64,000 nt of DNA from the NCBI GenBank assembly GCA_965229115.1, contig CBDDIR010000003.1, positions 4,216,001-4,280,000 on the forward strand. The letters are read 5' to 3'. How positions within the stretch are numbered: the stretch's first letter is position 1; every line of letters starts with the position of its first letter. The notes below the pieces were generated by a model, which saw only the letters and a program-made list of their open reading frames with translations, did no database searches and was not told where the DNA came from. Both the position numbers and the translations under genes were made by a program. Shown here piece after piece: positions 26,279-34,602 of the stretch. Source of the DNA: UBA7672 sp965229115 (GTDB lineage: Bacteria; Pseudomonadota; Alphaproteobacteria; Caulobacterales; Hyphomonadaceae).

Positions 26279-28129
26279 ATGAGCGACGGAAACAGCCAAT
26301 CCAGCGGAACGTCAACCGGGGCAGGCAGCGCCGGGTTCGACCGGACGGCCGGCGCCCAGCGCTGGGGCGAAGGTGGCCCCGAGCGCGCCAAGTCCCGCTC
26401 CCTGGGCCCCCTTCTGAAGCTCGCCCCCTACATGAAGCGCCAGCGCACCACGGCGATCATGGGCGTGATCTTCCTGTTCATCGCCGCGATCCTGAACCTC
26501 GCCATCACCTTCCCGGTGCAATGGCTCGGCAACAACGCCTTCCAGAGTTTCGATCCCGGCCTGATCAACGCCGGCTTCATGGCGATGCTCGGCATCGCGC
26601 TGGCGCTGGGCGTCGCCTCCGCCGTGCGCTTCTACTTCTTCTCCCGCTTCGGCGAGCGGTTGGCCGCTGACCTGCGCGGCGATGTCTATGCCCGCCTGAT
26701 GTCGCTCTCGCCCGCCTACTTCTCGAAGCTCAAGACAGGCGAGGCTGTCTCGCGCCTCACCGCAGACGTCACGCTGATCGAGACCTTCTTCGGCTCCACC
26801 TTCTCGATGGCCGTCCGCTCGACCGTCACATCGGTCGGCGCGTTGATCCTGATGTTCATCACCTCGTGGAAGCTCACCGCGATCCTGTTCGTGCTCGCCC
26901 CCGTCCTGATCCTGCCAATCCTCGGCATGGGCCGCCGCGTGCGCAAACTCTCGGTCAACGCCCAGGACCGCATCGCAGACGCTGCCTCCGAAGCCACCGA
27001 AACCATCGACGCGATCGACCTCGTGCAGGCCTACGGCATGGAGAAGGAACGCGAGACGCGCTTCCGCTCCGCCATCGAACTGGCCTTCAAGGCAGCGCTC
27101 GCTCGCATCGGCGCGCGCGCCTGGCTCACCGGCATCATCATCGCCCTGATGTTCGCAGGGGTCACCGGCGTCATCTGGATCGGCGCGCTGGAAGTCCAGT
27201 CCGGCGCGATGACAGTCGGCGCCTTCATGCAGTTCGTCCTGCTCGCCGTCTTCGGCGTCGGCGGTTTCGCCACCGTGGCCGAAGTCATGGGCGACGCCAT
27301 GCGCGCCTCCGGCGCCGCCGTCCGCGCCATCGAGATCCTGGAACACAAGCCAGACATCGCCGCGCCGCCATCGGCTAAGCCCATGCCCGCCAAACTCGCC
27401 GGCCATGTGAAGCTCGACAACGTCTCGTTCTCTTACCCAACCGCGCAAGGCCCGTCGCTCAACAACGTCTCGTTCGAAGCCAGACCCGGCGAGATGATCG
27501 CACTCGTCGGCCCCTCGGGCGCGGGCAAGTCGACCGTCTTCCGCATGCTTCTGCGCTTCTTCGACCCGCAGACCGGCGCCGTCACGCTCGATGGCTTGGA
27601 CGCCCGCGAGGTCGATCCCGCCGAATGGCGCGCCCGCTTCGCCTACGTCCCGCAGGAAGCCCCGATCTTCTCCGGCGACGCCGCCGGCAACGTGCGCTTC
27701 GGCCGCACCGGCGCCAGCGACGAAGACGTCCGCGAAGCCTTGCGCAAGGCCGAAGCCTTCGCCTTCCTCGAAGGCCGCGGCGGTCTCGCAGCCGAAGTCG
27801 GCGCCAAAGGCCGCCAGCTCTCCGGCGGCGAACGCCAGCGCATCGCCATCGCCCGCGCCCTCGTGCGTGGCGCGCCAGTCATGCTGCTCGATGAAGCCAC
27901 CAGCGCCCTCGACGCCGCCAACGAACGCCTCGTCCAGAAAGCGCTCGATCAGGCCAGCCAGGGCTGCACCACGCTGGTCATCGCTCACCGCCTCGCCACC
28001 GTGCGCCGCGCCAACCGCATCATCGTGCTCGACCAGGGCCGCATCGCGGAGCAGGGCGACCACGAAAGCCTCGTCCGCGCGGGCGGCCTTTATGCCAAGC
28101 TCGCCGAGATGCAATTCACCAGCGCCTGA
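26279..28129 (+). CDS. ABC exporter, fused membrane and ATPase domains (MsbA/ABCB type)
   Basis: This is a 616-residue half-transporter. It has a polar N-terminal tail of about 45 residues, six membrane helices (about 60-335), then an ATPase with Walker A GPSGAGKST, Q-loop PQEAPIFSG, signature LSGGERQRIAIARAL, Walker B VMLLDEATSALD and H-loop IAHR. It works as a homodimer or heterodimer to export lipids, peptides or drugs; the cargo is unknown. ATG 26279 follows GAGGGCGGA and is preferred to the longer frame from 26237. It is followed closely by the methyltransferase gene. An exporter beside rpmE is a common arrangement in Caulobacterales as I remember it. Confidence 0.92.
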   Translation: MSDGNSQSSGTSTGAGSAGFDRTAGAQRWGEGGPERAKSRSLGPLLKLAPYMKRQRTTAIMGVIFLFIAAILNLAITFPVQWLGNNAFQSFDPGLINAGFMAMLGIALALGVASAVRFYFFSRFGERLAADLRGDVYARLMSLSPAYFSKLKTGEAVSRLTADVTLIETFFGSTFSMAVRSTVTSVGALILMFITSWKLTAILFVLAPVLILPILGMGRRVRKLSVNAQDRIADAASEATETIDAIDLVQAYGMEKERETRFRSAIELAFKAALARIGARAWLTGIIIALMFAGVTGVIWIGALEVQSGAMTVGAFMQFVLLAVFGVGGFATVAEVMGDAMRASGAAVRAIEILEHKPDIAAPPSAKPMPAKLAGHVKLDNVSFSYPTAQGPSLNNVSFEARPGEMIALVGPSGAGKSTVFRMLLRFFDPQTGAVTLDGLDAREVDPAEWRARFAYVPQEAPIFSGDAAGNVRFGRTGASDEDVREALRKAEAFAFLEGRGGLAAEVGAKGRQLSGGERQRIAIARALVRGAPVMLLDEATSALDAANERLVQKALDQASQGCTTLVIAHRLATVRRANRIIVLDQGRIAEQGDHESLVRAGGLYAKLAEMQFTSA

Positions 28130-28153
28130 CAGGACAAGATCGAGGGGGACGCA

Positions 28154-28876
28154 ATGTCTGACGACCGCAAGACCGAACGCGCGGCGGCAGCCACCTATCA
28201 CCGCGTAGCAGACGCGTATGCTGCGCTGATCGATACCAAGCCGCACAACGCCTACTATGACCGCCCCGCCGTCATCTCGCTCTGGCACGACCTGACCAAC
28301 CGCGAAGTCCTCGACGCCGGCTGCGGCCCCGGCGTCTATGCCGAAGAGCTGGTGAAGCGCGGGGCGCGCGTCACGGCCGGCGACATCGCTCCGCGCATGC
28401 GCGAGATAGCGAAGCAGCGCCTCGGCAATACCGCCCGCGTCGTCGAGCTCGATCTCTCCGAACGCCTGCCCTTCGAAGACGCCGCCTTCGATGTCGTCAA
28501 CGCGCCGCTCTGCCTCGACTACATCCGCGACTGGGACCACGCGTTCGCCGAGTTCAGCCGCGTCTTGAAACGCGGCGGCTACGTCGTTATGTCCGCAATG
28601 CACCCCTCATTCGACGCCGAGTATTACCGCTCCGAACGCTATTTCGAGATCGAGGCGGTGAGCGGTCCGTGGAAGGGTTTCGGCGAGACTTTCGTGATGA
28701 ACAGCTATCGCCGCCCAATGGCCGAGTTCATCAACGCGCCCCTGCGCGCCGGCCTCGTGCTCGACAAGCTGCTGGAGCCGCTGCCGACACAGGATTTCCG
28801 CGACGCCGATCCGCGCCGCCACGCCGAACTTATGCGCCGCCCGGCCTTCCTGATGATGCGCCTGCGGAAGCCGTAG
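28154..28876 (+). CDS. SAM-dependent methyltransferase (class I)
   Basis: This 240-residue enzyme has the AdoMet motif VLDAGCGPGVYAEEL (about residue 52), the acidic post-II GDIAPRM, the motif DAAFDVVNAPLCLDYI and the post-motif FSRVLKRGGYVVMSAMHP. It belongs to the UbiE/type-11 methyltransferase fold. The substrate is unknown. GAGGGGGACGC lies directly upstream of the start, and the gene begins 24 bases after the exporter stop, so the two are probably cotranscribed. Confidence 0.88.
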   Translation: MSDDRKTERAAAATYHRVADAYAALIDTKPHNAYYDRPAVISLWHDLTNREVLDAGCGPGVYAEELVKRGARVTAGDIAPRMREIAKQRLGNTARVVELDLSERLPFEDAAFDVVNAPLCLDYIRDWDHAFAEFSRVLKRGGYVVMSAMHPSFDAEYYRSERYFEIEAVSGPWKGFGETFVMNSYRRPMAEFINAPLRAGLVLDKLLEPLPTQDFRDADPRRHAELMRRPAFLMMRLRKP

Positions 28877-28947
28877 AAAATATGCCGCCGCAAACGTAGG
28901 GTTTGCGCATCCGCCCACGTCCTCAGGGCCTAATCGGAGGAAACCCT

Positions 28948-29274
28948 ATGCAATTCATGATGTTCGTCTGCTCGGACGCTGATCCCGATCCGCAACCAGA
29001 AGCAGAAGGCGAGATCTACGACTGGCTCGCCGATGCCGGCGACAAGCGCATCATCGGCGATCGCCTGCGCCCCGTGAGCGATGCCAAAACCGTCCGCATG
29101 CGCGGCGGCCGCCGCATGATCACCGACGGCCCCTTCGCGGAAACCAAGGAAACCATCCTCGGCTTCGACATCCTCGAATGCGCCAGCATGGACGAGGCGA
29201 TCGAGATCGCCGCCAAACACCCAATGGCCCGCGCCGGCCGCATCGAATTGCGGCCCTTCTGGCCCATCGACTGA
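28948..29274 (+). CDS. YciI/YCII-related protein
   Basis: This 108-residue single-domain protein opens with MQFMMFVCSDADPD and has the DGPFAETKETILGFDILEC core with the strand-helix pattern of the YCII fold (dimeric alpha-beta barrel). The DGPFAExKE motif is typical of the subgroup often encoded with ECF sigma factors; no sigma factor is present here. The role is unknown. GGAGG lies 7 bases before the start. It is in line with the methyltransferase upstream and the phosphatase-like gene downstream, so may belong to one transcript. Confidence 0.85.
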   Translation: MQFMMFVCSDADPDPQPEAEGEIYDWLADAGDKRIIGDRLRPVSDAKTVRMRGGRRMITDGPFAETKETILGFDILECASMDEAIEIAAKHPMARAGRIELRPFWPID

Positions 29275-29293
29275 TCTGGAGGACATGCAGCTT

Positions 29294-29318
29294 CCTCCAC
29301 CTATATTCAAAGTGGAGG
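29294..29318 (+). promoter_or_regulatory. Hairpin that hides a ribosome-binding site
   Basis: CCTCCAC (29294-29300) and GTGGAGG (29312-29318) are exact complements around an 11-base loop. The GGAGG arm is the ribosome site of the gene starting at 29325, so folding would limit its translation. It could be a chance pairing, but it sits exactly over the site. Confidence 0.4.
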
Positions 29319-29324
29319 TAGCTC

Positions 29325-30197
29325 ATGTCCGACGACGTCAATCTTGGATCACTCAACGGCCACAGCGTCGGCCGCATCCTGAAGGAAGCGGTGCGCCGCG
29401 CTGCAACTGTCATCCGCGCCCAACGCTCAACCTTCGAAGCGCAGACCAAGCTCAGCTACGCCGGCACGATGGACGACGTGTTCACCTCGGCCGACAAGGC
29501 CGCGCAGGAAGTTTACTTACGCACCTTCACCGAATGCTTCCCCGGCTGCGGCGTCCTCGGCGAGGAAGACTCGCTCTCGCTTCCCGCCGTGAAGCCAATC
29601 ACCGCCTACTTCACCGTCGATCCGATCGACGGCACGCGCGCCTTCATCCGCCGCCAGAGCCACGGCATCACAACCATGGTCGCGCTGGTCGATGGCGGCG
29701 AAGTCATCTCCGCCTACATCGGCGACATCTCGTCGGACGAGGTTTACGGCTACCGCCCGGGCTCCACCCGCGTCCACCGCATCACCCACCTCGACACGTT
29801 CGAAACGCTGATGCCGCGCGAGACATGCCCGAAGAATATCGGCGAAGTCTTCGGCCTGCTGCGCGATCCGCCCTCGGCCTATTCCGAACAGACGCAGCAG
29901 CTGGTCGAAGGCTTCCTCAACTACGAGATCATGGGCTCGTCCATTGGCGCCTGGTTTGCGCGGCTCTGGAAAGGGGAGGTTGGCGCGCTGCTCCTGCCGC
30001 CGGGCTTCGAAACGCCATGGGATTCAACGCCCGTCATCGGCATCAGCCAGAAGCTCGGCTACAAATGGCTGCGCCCGGAAAACGGCGCATGGATCGCCTA
30101 CGAGCCCGAATTGCCGCTCAAGCCCGTGATGCGCGATCACGATGCGCTGGTCATCCACGCAAGCTGCGTCGAAGACGGAAGGCTGAAGTTGCGTTGA
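29325..30197 (+). CDS. Inositol monophosphatase-family protein (variant)
   Basis: This 290-residue protein of the Mg2+-dependent phosphatase superfamily has the metal site GEED (LGEEDS) and DPIDGTRAF (DPxDGT). The third metal motif, usually WDxAAG, is here PWDSTP, and the C-terminal half is divergent, so the substrate may be unusual. Relatives dephosphorylate inositol phosphate, histidinol phosphate or 3'-phosphoadenosine phosphate. The start at 29325 has GTGGAGG upstream, inside a small hairpin. A canonical family member (suhB) lies at 31111 on the other strand. Confidence 0.8.
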   Translation: MSDDVNLGSLNGHSVGRILKEAVRRAATVIRAQRSTFEAQTKLSYAGTMDDVFTSADKAAQEVYLRTFTECFPGCGVLGEEDSLSLPAVKPITAYFTVDPIDGTRAFIRRQSHGITTMVALVDGGEVISAYIGDISSDEVYGYRPGSTRVHRITHLDTFETLMPRETCPKNIGEVFGLLRDPPSAYSEQTQQLVEGFLNYEIMGSSIGAWFARLWKGEVGALLLPPGFETPWDSTPVIGISQKLGYKWLRPENGAWIAYEPELPLKPVMRDHDALVIHASCVEDGRLKLR

Positions 30198-30272
30198 TCA
30201 GTATGACAACAGTTTCGCTTTGGCCGCTAAGGTCACGGGTGTAAGAAGCGCAATCAGCGACGGAGAGCCGGA

Positions 30273-31106
30273 ATGTTCGACGCAACCAAACTGCTCAACC
30301 AGATGTTCGGATCGGGCGGCGCCAACAATCCTCTCAGCCAGATCGGCGGCGTGCTAGGCGGCCTCCTCAATGACAGCGTATCCGGCATGAAGGACGGCGC
30401 AGCCGCGATCGAACAGAAGACCGGCATCGGCGCCAAGGCAGATGCGGCGCTGAAGGGCGCAACCGGCAAATCCGGCGGCGACTTCATCGAGCAGGCCAAG
30501 ACCTTCGCCTCCGAAAACAAGATGGCCACGGGCGCAGCCCTCGGCGGTCTGGGCGTGCTCCTGCTCGGCACCAAGGGCGGCCGCGGCCTGGTTGGCAATG
30601 CGGCAACGCTCGGCGGCCTCGCGATGATCGGCGGCCTTGCCTACAAGGCCTGGCAAAACCATCAGGCCGGGCAAGCACCAAAACCGCCCGCCCAGATCGA
30701 AGCCGCACCCGAAGCCAGCCCGTTCGGTGAAACGGGGAACGTCGATCAGGACAACGCCGCCGCCATGCTGGTGCTGCGCGCGATGATCGCTGCGGCCGCC
30801 TGCGATGGCGTAGTCGACAATGAAGAGCGCTCACGCATTATCGGCGCGCTCGAAGGCGCCGGCCTCGATGTCCACGCCGCGAAATTCCTGGATGCCGAAT
30901 TTGCCAAGCCTGCTTCGATCGCCGAACTCGCAGCTGCTGCGAACACGCCCGCGCTCGCGGCGCAGGCCTATACGGCTGCAAGGATCGCAATCGATTCCGT
31001 CAGCGCGCAGGAAAAGGCATTCCTGTCCGATCTCGCCACGGCCCTGAAACTCGACGCAGGACTCGTCGCCCAGATCGACGCCGGCGCGGCAGCCGCCAAA
31101 GGCTGA
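30273..31106 (+). CDS. DUF533 (YebE-like, TerB-fold) membrane protein
   Basis: This 277-residue protein has an N-terminal Gly/Asn-rich part (FGSGGANNPLSQIGGVLGGLL) and one or two hydrophobic stretches (MATGAALGGLGVLLLGTKGG and NAATLGGLAMIGGLAYKAW, about residues 88-130). It ends in a TerB-like helical domain (AAMLVLRAMIAAAACDGVVDNEERSRIIGAL) with the acidic DGVVDNEE motif. E. coli YebE of this family responds to envelope stress; function is otherwise unknown. GGAG precedes the start. It ends 4 bases before the stop of convergent suhB. Confidence 0.8.
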   Translation: MFDATKLLNQMFGSGGANNPLSQIGGVLGGLLNDSVSGMKDGAAAIEQKTGIGAKADAALKGATGKSGGDFIEQAKTFASENKMATGAALGGLGVLLLGTKGGRGLVGNAATLGGLAMIGGLAYKAWQNHQAGQAPKPPAQIEAAPEASPFGETGNVDQDNAAAMLVLRAMIAAAACDGVVDNEERSRIIGALEGAGLDVHAAKFLDAEFAKPASIAELAAAANTPALAAQAYTAARIAIDSVSAQEKAFLSDLATALKLDAGLVAQIDAGAAAAKG

Positions 31107-31110
31107 GGCG

Positions 31111-31938
31111 CTAGATCTTCTTCAGCTTCGAAATCGGCGCCGCCGGCTTCTTGATCTTGCCTTCGATCGTCTCGGAGAGCTTCTGCGCAAGGCTGGTGTT
31201 CGCCGCCACGAACGAGCCCTTGAACGCATCGGTCTTGTCGAGGCCGATCACCATGCCGCCCGCTTCCTGCATCAGCACGAAGCCAGCCGCGATATCCCAC
31301 GGCGAAAGTCCGCGCTCCCAGAAGCCGTCAAAGCGCCCAGCCGCAACCCACGCCAGATCCAGCGCAGCCGATCCAAAGCGGCGCACAGCCGCAACTTCCG
31401 TGCGCACGCGCGCCAGCTCGTCGAGGAATTTCTCGCCGCCATTCACGCCAAGCTGCGGAATGCCGGTTGTCACAACCGCTTCGTTGAGCTTACGGCGCGC
31501 GCCAACACGCAGACGCTTGTTTTCAAGCCACGCGCCTTCGCCGTCTTCCGCCCAGAACATCTCGTTGCGCATCGGATCGAACACCACGCCCGAACGCAGC
31601 TTGCCATCGCGCTCGAGGCCGATCGAAATCGCGAAGTGCGGAATGCCGTGCAGGAAGTTCAGCGTGCCATCGAGCGGGTCGACGATGAAACGGTGCGTCT
31701 TGTCCGATCCCTGAACTTCGCCGCCTTCTTCAAGCAGGAAGCCATATCCCGGTCGCGCCTTTTCCAGCGCCTTGCGGATGATCTCTTCCGCTTTCTTGTC
31801 GGCAGCCGAAACGAAGTCCGCCGGGCCCTTGCGGGAGACCTGCAGATTCTCGACTTCGCCAAAATCACGGATCAGCCGGCGGCCAGCGGCGCGCGCAGCA
31901 TCCATCATCACGGTGACGGTGGGGGAGGGACGGGACAT
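31111..31938 (-). CDS. suhB: Inositol-1-monophosphatase SuhB
   Basis: This 275-residue enzyme has the full set of metal-site motifs: EEGGE, DPLDGTLNF (DPxDGT) and WERGLSPWDIAAG (WDxAAG). It hydrolyses inositol monophosphates. In E. coli SuhB also joins the antitermination complex on rRNA operons, which may not apply here. The C-terminal 20 residues (KKPAAPISKLKK) are Lys/Pro-rich and extend past the core. It lies upstream of thiE on the same strand, 83 bases away. Confidence 0.92.
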   Translation of the reverse strand: MSRPSPTVTVMMDAARAAGRRLIRDFGEVENLQVSRKGPADFVSAADKKAEEIIRKALEKARPGYGFLLEEGGEVQGSDKTHRFIVDPLDGTLNFLHGIPHFAISIGLERDGKLRSGVVFDPMRNEMFWAEDGEGAWLENKRLRVGARRKLNEAVVTTGIPQLGVNGGEKFLDELARVRTEVAAVRRFGSAALDLAWVAAGRFDGFWERGLSPWDIAAGFVLMQEAGGMVIGLDKTDAFKGSFVAANTSLAQKLSETIEGKIKKPAAPISKLKKI

Positions 31939-32020
31939 GTCAAACAGCCTTCAATATGCCGCGTCAGATAGCTCCCAGAGCCCAAAGCGCAAGCTTTGTT
32001 CGCGTGTCCGGGGTGCGGGC

Positions 32021-32683
32021 TTACGTCGCCAGTTCGTCGAACAAGGTGTTGAAAGCCTTAACCGCAGCGCCCGGGCCGCCCGAAGCCTTCCAGACGCCCG
32101 CTGAAACCGCGAGGAAATCCGCACCCGCAGTAACCAACGGCCGGGCGTTTTCCGCCGTGATCCCGCCGATCGCCACGCACGGCAATTCCATCATTTCCTG
32201 CCACCAGGTCAGCAGCTCCAGCTCGGCCTTCGCCTTCGGGTCCTTGGTCTCGGTCGGATAGAAAGCGCCGAACGCCACATAGTCCGCGCCGGCCTCTCCG
32301 GCCTCCATCGCAAGATGGCGGCTGTCATGGCAGGTGACGCCCACAATCCCATCCTCGCCGATCAACTTGCGGGCCTTCGCATACGGCATGTCCTGCTGCC
32401 CGATATGCACGCCATCCGCGCCCAGCTCGACCGCCAGATCCGGCCGGTCATTGATCAGCACCGCCACGCCACGATCCTGCGCCCGCGGAATGATGTAGCG
32501 CCCCAGCTCCATGATCTGGCTATCAGGCGCCGCAACCCCAGCGCGAGACTTCAGCCGGATCTGCAGCGACGCCACATCGCCGCCATCCAGGGCCGCATCC
32601 AGCTCACGCGCAAACGCGGCGACATCGGCAACTTCCGGCGGCGTGATCAGGTAAAGGCGGCAACGACGAGACATGGCCGTCAC
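32021..32683 (-). CDS. thiE: Thiamine-phosphate synthase ThiE-like
   Basis: This TIM-barrel protein of about 220 residues joins the pyrimidine and thiazole halves of thiamine. It has LYLITPP, the substrate-site LQIRLK, VLINDRPDLAVELGADGVHIGQQDM, GVTCHD, DYVAFGAFYPTETK and AIGGITAENA, all in the usual order. The HIGQQDM segment is the classic HxGQxD motif. Start ATG 32683 gives MTAMSRRC; the second ATG at 32674 is also possible. No other thi genes are in the window, and the DUF1272 gene upstream is unrelated. Confidence 0.9.
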   Translation of the reverse strand: MTAMSRRCRLYLITPPEVADVAAFARELDAALDGGDVASLQIRLKSRAGVAAPDSQIMELGRYIIPRAQDRGVAVLINDRPDLAVELGADGVHIGQQDMPYAKARKLIGEDGIVGVTCHDSRHLAMEAGEAGADYVAFGAFYPTETKDPKAKAELELLTWWQEMMELPCVAIGGITAENARPLVTAGADFLAVSAGVWKASGGPGAAVKAFNTLFDELAT

Positions 32684-32710
32684 CTACGCCCACGCGCGGG
32701 GCGGAGCAAG

Positions 32711-32956
32711 TCAGGCCGCCGCACACCCGTTCGGCTTAACCACGCGCCTGGTCGACGCCGGATACTTCGCCAGCTTCTCCACCGCGCGGGCAGGGCGCTG
32801 CGTAAGCCCACCCCCGCAATTCGGGCACTTGCCCTTCAGCGTCCCGTCCGCACAGCCCGCGCAATACGTGCACTCGAACGAACAGATCCGCGCTTCCGTC
32901 CCCGACGGATCCAGATCCTTGTCACAGCATTCGCAGTTCGGGCGCATCTCAAGCAT
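32711..32956 (-). CDS. DUF1272 zinc-binding protein
   Basis: This 81-residue protein is rich in Cys: MRPNCECCDKDLDP, ICSFECTYCAGCADG and KCPNCGGGL. The spacing matches DUF1272, a small family that probably binds one or two zinc ions through its Cys pairs. Its role is unknown. ATG 32956 is chosen because the conserved LEMRPNCE begins there. The longer frame to 33076 would run through the fda terminator, so it is unlikely to be translated. The tail ends CAAA. Confidence 0.82.
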   Translation of the reverse strand: MLEMRPNCECCDKDLDPSGTEARICSFECTYCAGCADGTLKGKCPNCGGGLTQRPARAVEKLAKYPASTRRVVKPNGCAAA

Positions 32957-33038
32957 GCGCCAGCCTAGCGCCAGCGCACGGCCCTGCAACGTCAGCAACC
33001 GCCAAAGACCCCTCGAAACCAGCCGCCCAAACGAAAAC

Positions 33039-33065
33039 GGCGCGGTCTCATCAGGACCGCGCCGC
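33039..33065 (-). terminator. Intrinsic terminator of fda
   Basis: A perfect 10-bp stem (CGGCGCGGTC/GACCGCGCCG) with a 7-base loop is followed on the minus strand by TTTTCGTTT. It begins 25 bases past the fda stop. Confidence 0.85.
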
Positions 33066-33090
33066 TTGCAATTCACGTCAGCCTGAAAGC

Positions 33091-33984
33091 CTAGGCGGCT
33101 TTCGAAGCGTCAAAGATGTCGTTGATTGCATTGCCCAGCGCGGCATCGAACTCGGCGTCCGACTGCTGCGCCGAAAGACCCTCGGTCAACGCGCGCGAGA
33201 ACGAAGCGATGATGCCGTCGTTCAGCTTGAGCATGCGGTTCGCGTCTTCACGGCTATAGCCGCCCGACAGCGCCACAACGCGCATCACGCGCGGATGCTT
33301 GACCAGCGAGTGATACAGGTTCGTCTTGGTCGGCAGCGTCAGCTTCAGCATCACCTGCTTGTCAGCGGGCAGGGCGTCGAGCTGCTTGGTGATCTCGGCC
33401 AGCAGGATCTCTTCAGCCTGCGCCTTGTCGGCGATTGAGATCGTCACTTCCGGCTCGATGATCGGCATCAGGCCATGCGACAGGATCTGTTTGCCGACTT
33501 CGAACTGCTGCGCCACCACGGCGGCGATGCCCTTCGGGTTCGCGGCGTTGATGACCGAGCGCATCTTGGTGCCGAAAATGCCCTTCGCGACAGCGCGCGT
33601 CAGCAGCTTGTCGAGGTCCGGGTTGTCCTTCATCAGCTGCGTGCCGTCGACTTCATCGGCCAGGCCTTTGTCGATCTTCAGGAACGGAACAACGCCGCGT
33701 TTCTGCCAGAGGTATTCAGCCGTCGGCGTGCCATCGATGTCGCCATCCATGGTGCGCTCGAACAGGATCGCGCCCATCACCTTCTCGCCGGTGAAGGCAG
33801 GCGACTTGATGATCCGCGCGCGCATCTCGTGAACCAGGCGATACATATCCGCGTCGCCCGAATAGGTGTTCTCCGCAATGCCATACAGGCGCAGCGCCTT
33901 CGGGGTCGAACCGCCCGATTGATCCAGAGCGGCGATGAAACCGTCCTTTTTCGCAGCCTGTTCCGCCATCGACGCGTTAATCAT
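33091..33984 (-). CDS. fda: Class I fructose-bisphosphate aldolase
   Basis: This 297-residue Schiff-base aldolase interconverts fructose 1,6-bisphosphate and two triose phosphates. It resembles the short bacterial class I enzymes: GFIAALDQSGGSTPKAL, ILFERTMD, GVVPFLKIDKGL with the Lys region, IFGTKMRS, PIIEPEVTI, LKLTLPT and VVALSGGYSREDANR. Lys in KIDKGL and in LKLTLP are candidates for the active-site base pair. It belongs functionally with pgk, gap and tkt 3-8 kb upstream on the same strand, but an SDR, a membrane protein and an opposite-strand gene lie between. It has its own terminator. Confidence 0.93.
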   Translation of the reverse strand: MINASMAEQAAKKDGFIAALDQSGGSTPKALRLYGIAENTYSGDADMYRLVHEMRARIIKSPAFTGEKVMGAILFERTMDGDIDGTPTAEYLWQKRGVVPFLKIDKGLADEVDGTQLMKDNPDLDKLLTRAVAKGIFGTKMRSVINAANPKGIAAVVAQQFEVGKQILSHGLMPIIEPEVTISIADKAQAEEILLAEITKQLDALPADKQVMLKLTLPTKTNLYHSLVKHPRVMRVVALSGGYSREDANRMLKLNDGIIASFSRALTEGLSAQQSDAEFDAALGNAINDIFDASKAA

Positions 33985-34191
33985 GAATGTCCCTCAATCT
34001 GTCTGAACCGCCCAGCCAACCCCGGCCAGAAGCGAACCCGCTTCGGGACACGGCATAGCGTTTCCCGCTCCTCTTTCAAGAAGCGGGCCCCGCAAGGTCT
34101 GTGGGACGAATCTGCGCAGGTGATCGCCCCACGCACGGCCTCTCGCCGCACGTGAAATCTCACCTCATGAAATCAATGAGTTCGCGGCCTG

Positions 34192-34593
34192 TCAGCTGAA
34201 CGCCAGGAACAGCGCCACCACCGGTATGATCGCCAGAACAGCCGTTACGGCCCAGTCCACCTTGTTGACCCACCGCGGCGCAAACCGCTCGAGGATAACC
34301 CCGGTCAATCCGGTGATCGCAGGGAACAGGATGGCGGAATACATCCCCGTCACCACGAACATCCCAAGATAAGCCCAGGCATAGCCGCCAAAGCCGCTGC
34401 GATCGCGCATGTCGGGGCTGCACGGGATCTCGTACCAGAATTTCGCCGTCGCATCCGCGCCGCCCATCACGCGCGCACAAACCTCGCCGGCATGCGCGCC
34501 GCCAATGATGAACACAGCCAGCAGCGGAAACAGCAGCGCGAACGCGAGATTGATCCAGATCGGATTGAACCGCGCCACGCTGATCTGCCCCAT
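34192..34593 (-). CDS. Small membrane protein of unknown function
   Basis: This 133-residue protein has an N-terminal helix (WINLAFALLFPLLAVFIIGG), a periplasmic-looking loop with two Cys (EVCARVM and IPCSPDM) that could form a disulfide, then two further helices (WAYLGMFVVTGMYSAILF and WAVTAVLAIIPVVALFLAF). No family is recognised. It begins 9 bases after the stop of the SDR on the same strand, so the two may be cotranscribed. An open frame continues from its gap towards fda but without a ribosome site. Confidence 0.65.
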   Translation of the reverse strand: MGQISVARFNPIWINLAFALLFPLLAVFIIGGAHAGEVCARVMGGADATAKFWYEIPCSPDMRDRSGFGGYAWAYLGMFVVTGMYSAILFPAITGLTGVILERFAPRWVNKVDWAVTAVLAIIPVVALFLAFS

Positions 34594-34602
34594 GATCCGG
34601 CC

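Noticed and set aside
26312..28603. 763-residue minus-strand frame
   Set aside because: Antisense of the ABC exporter and methyltransferase; Glu/Gly/Asp-rich shadow typical of high-GC DNA.
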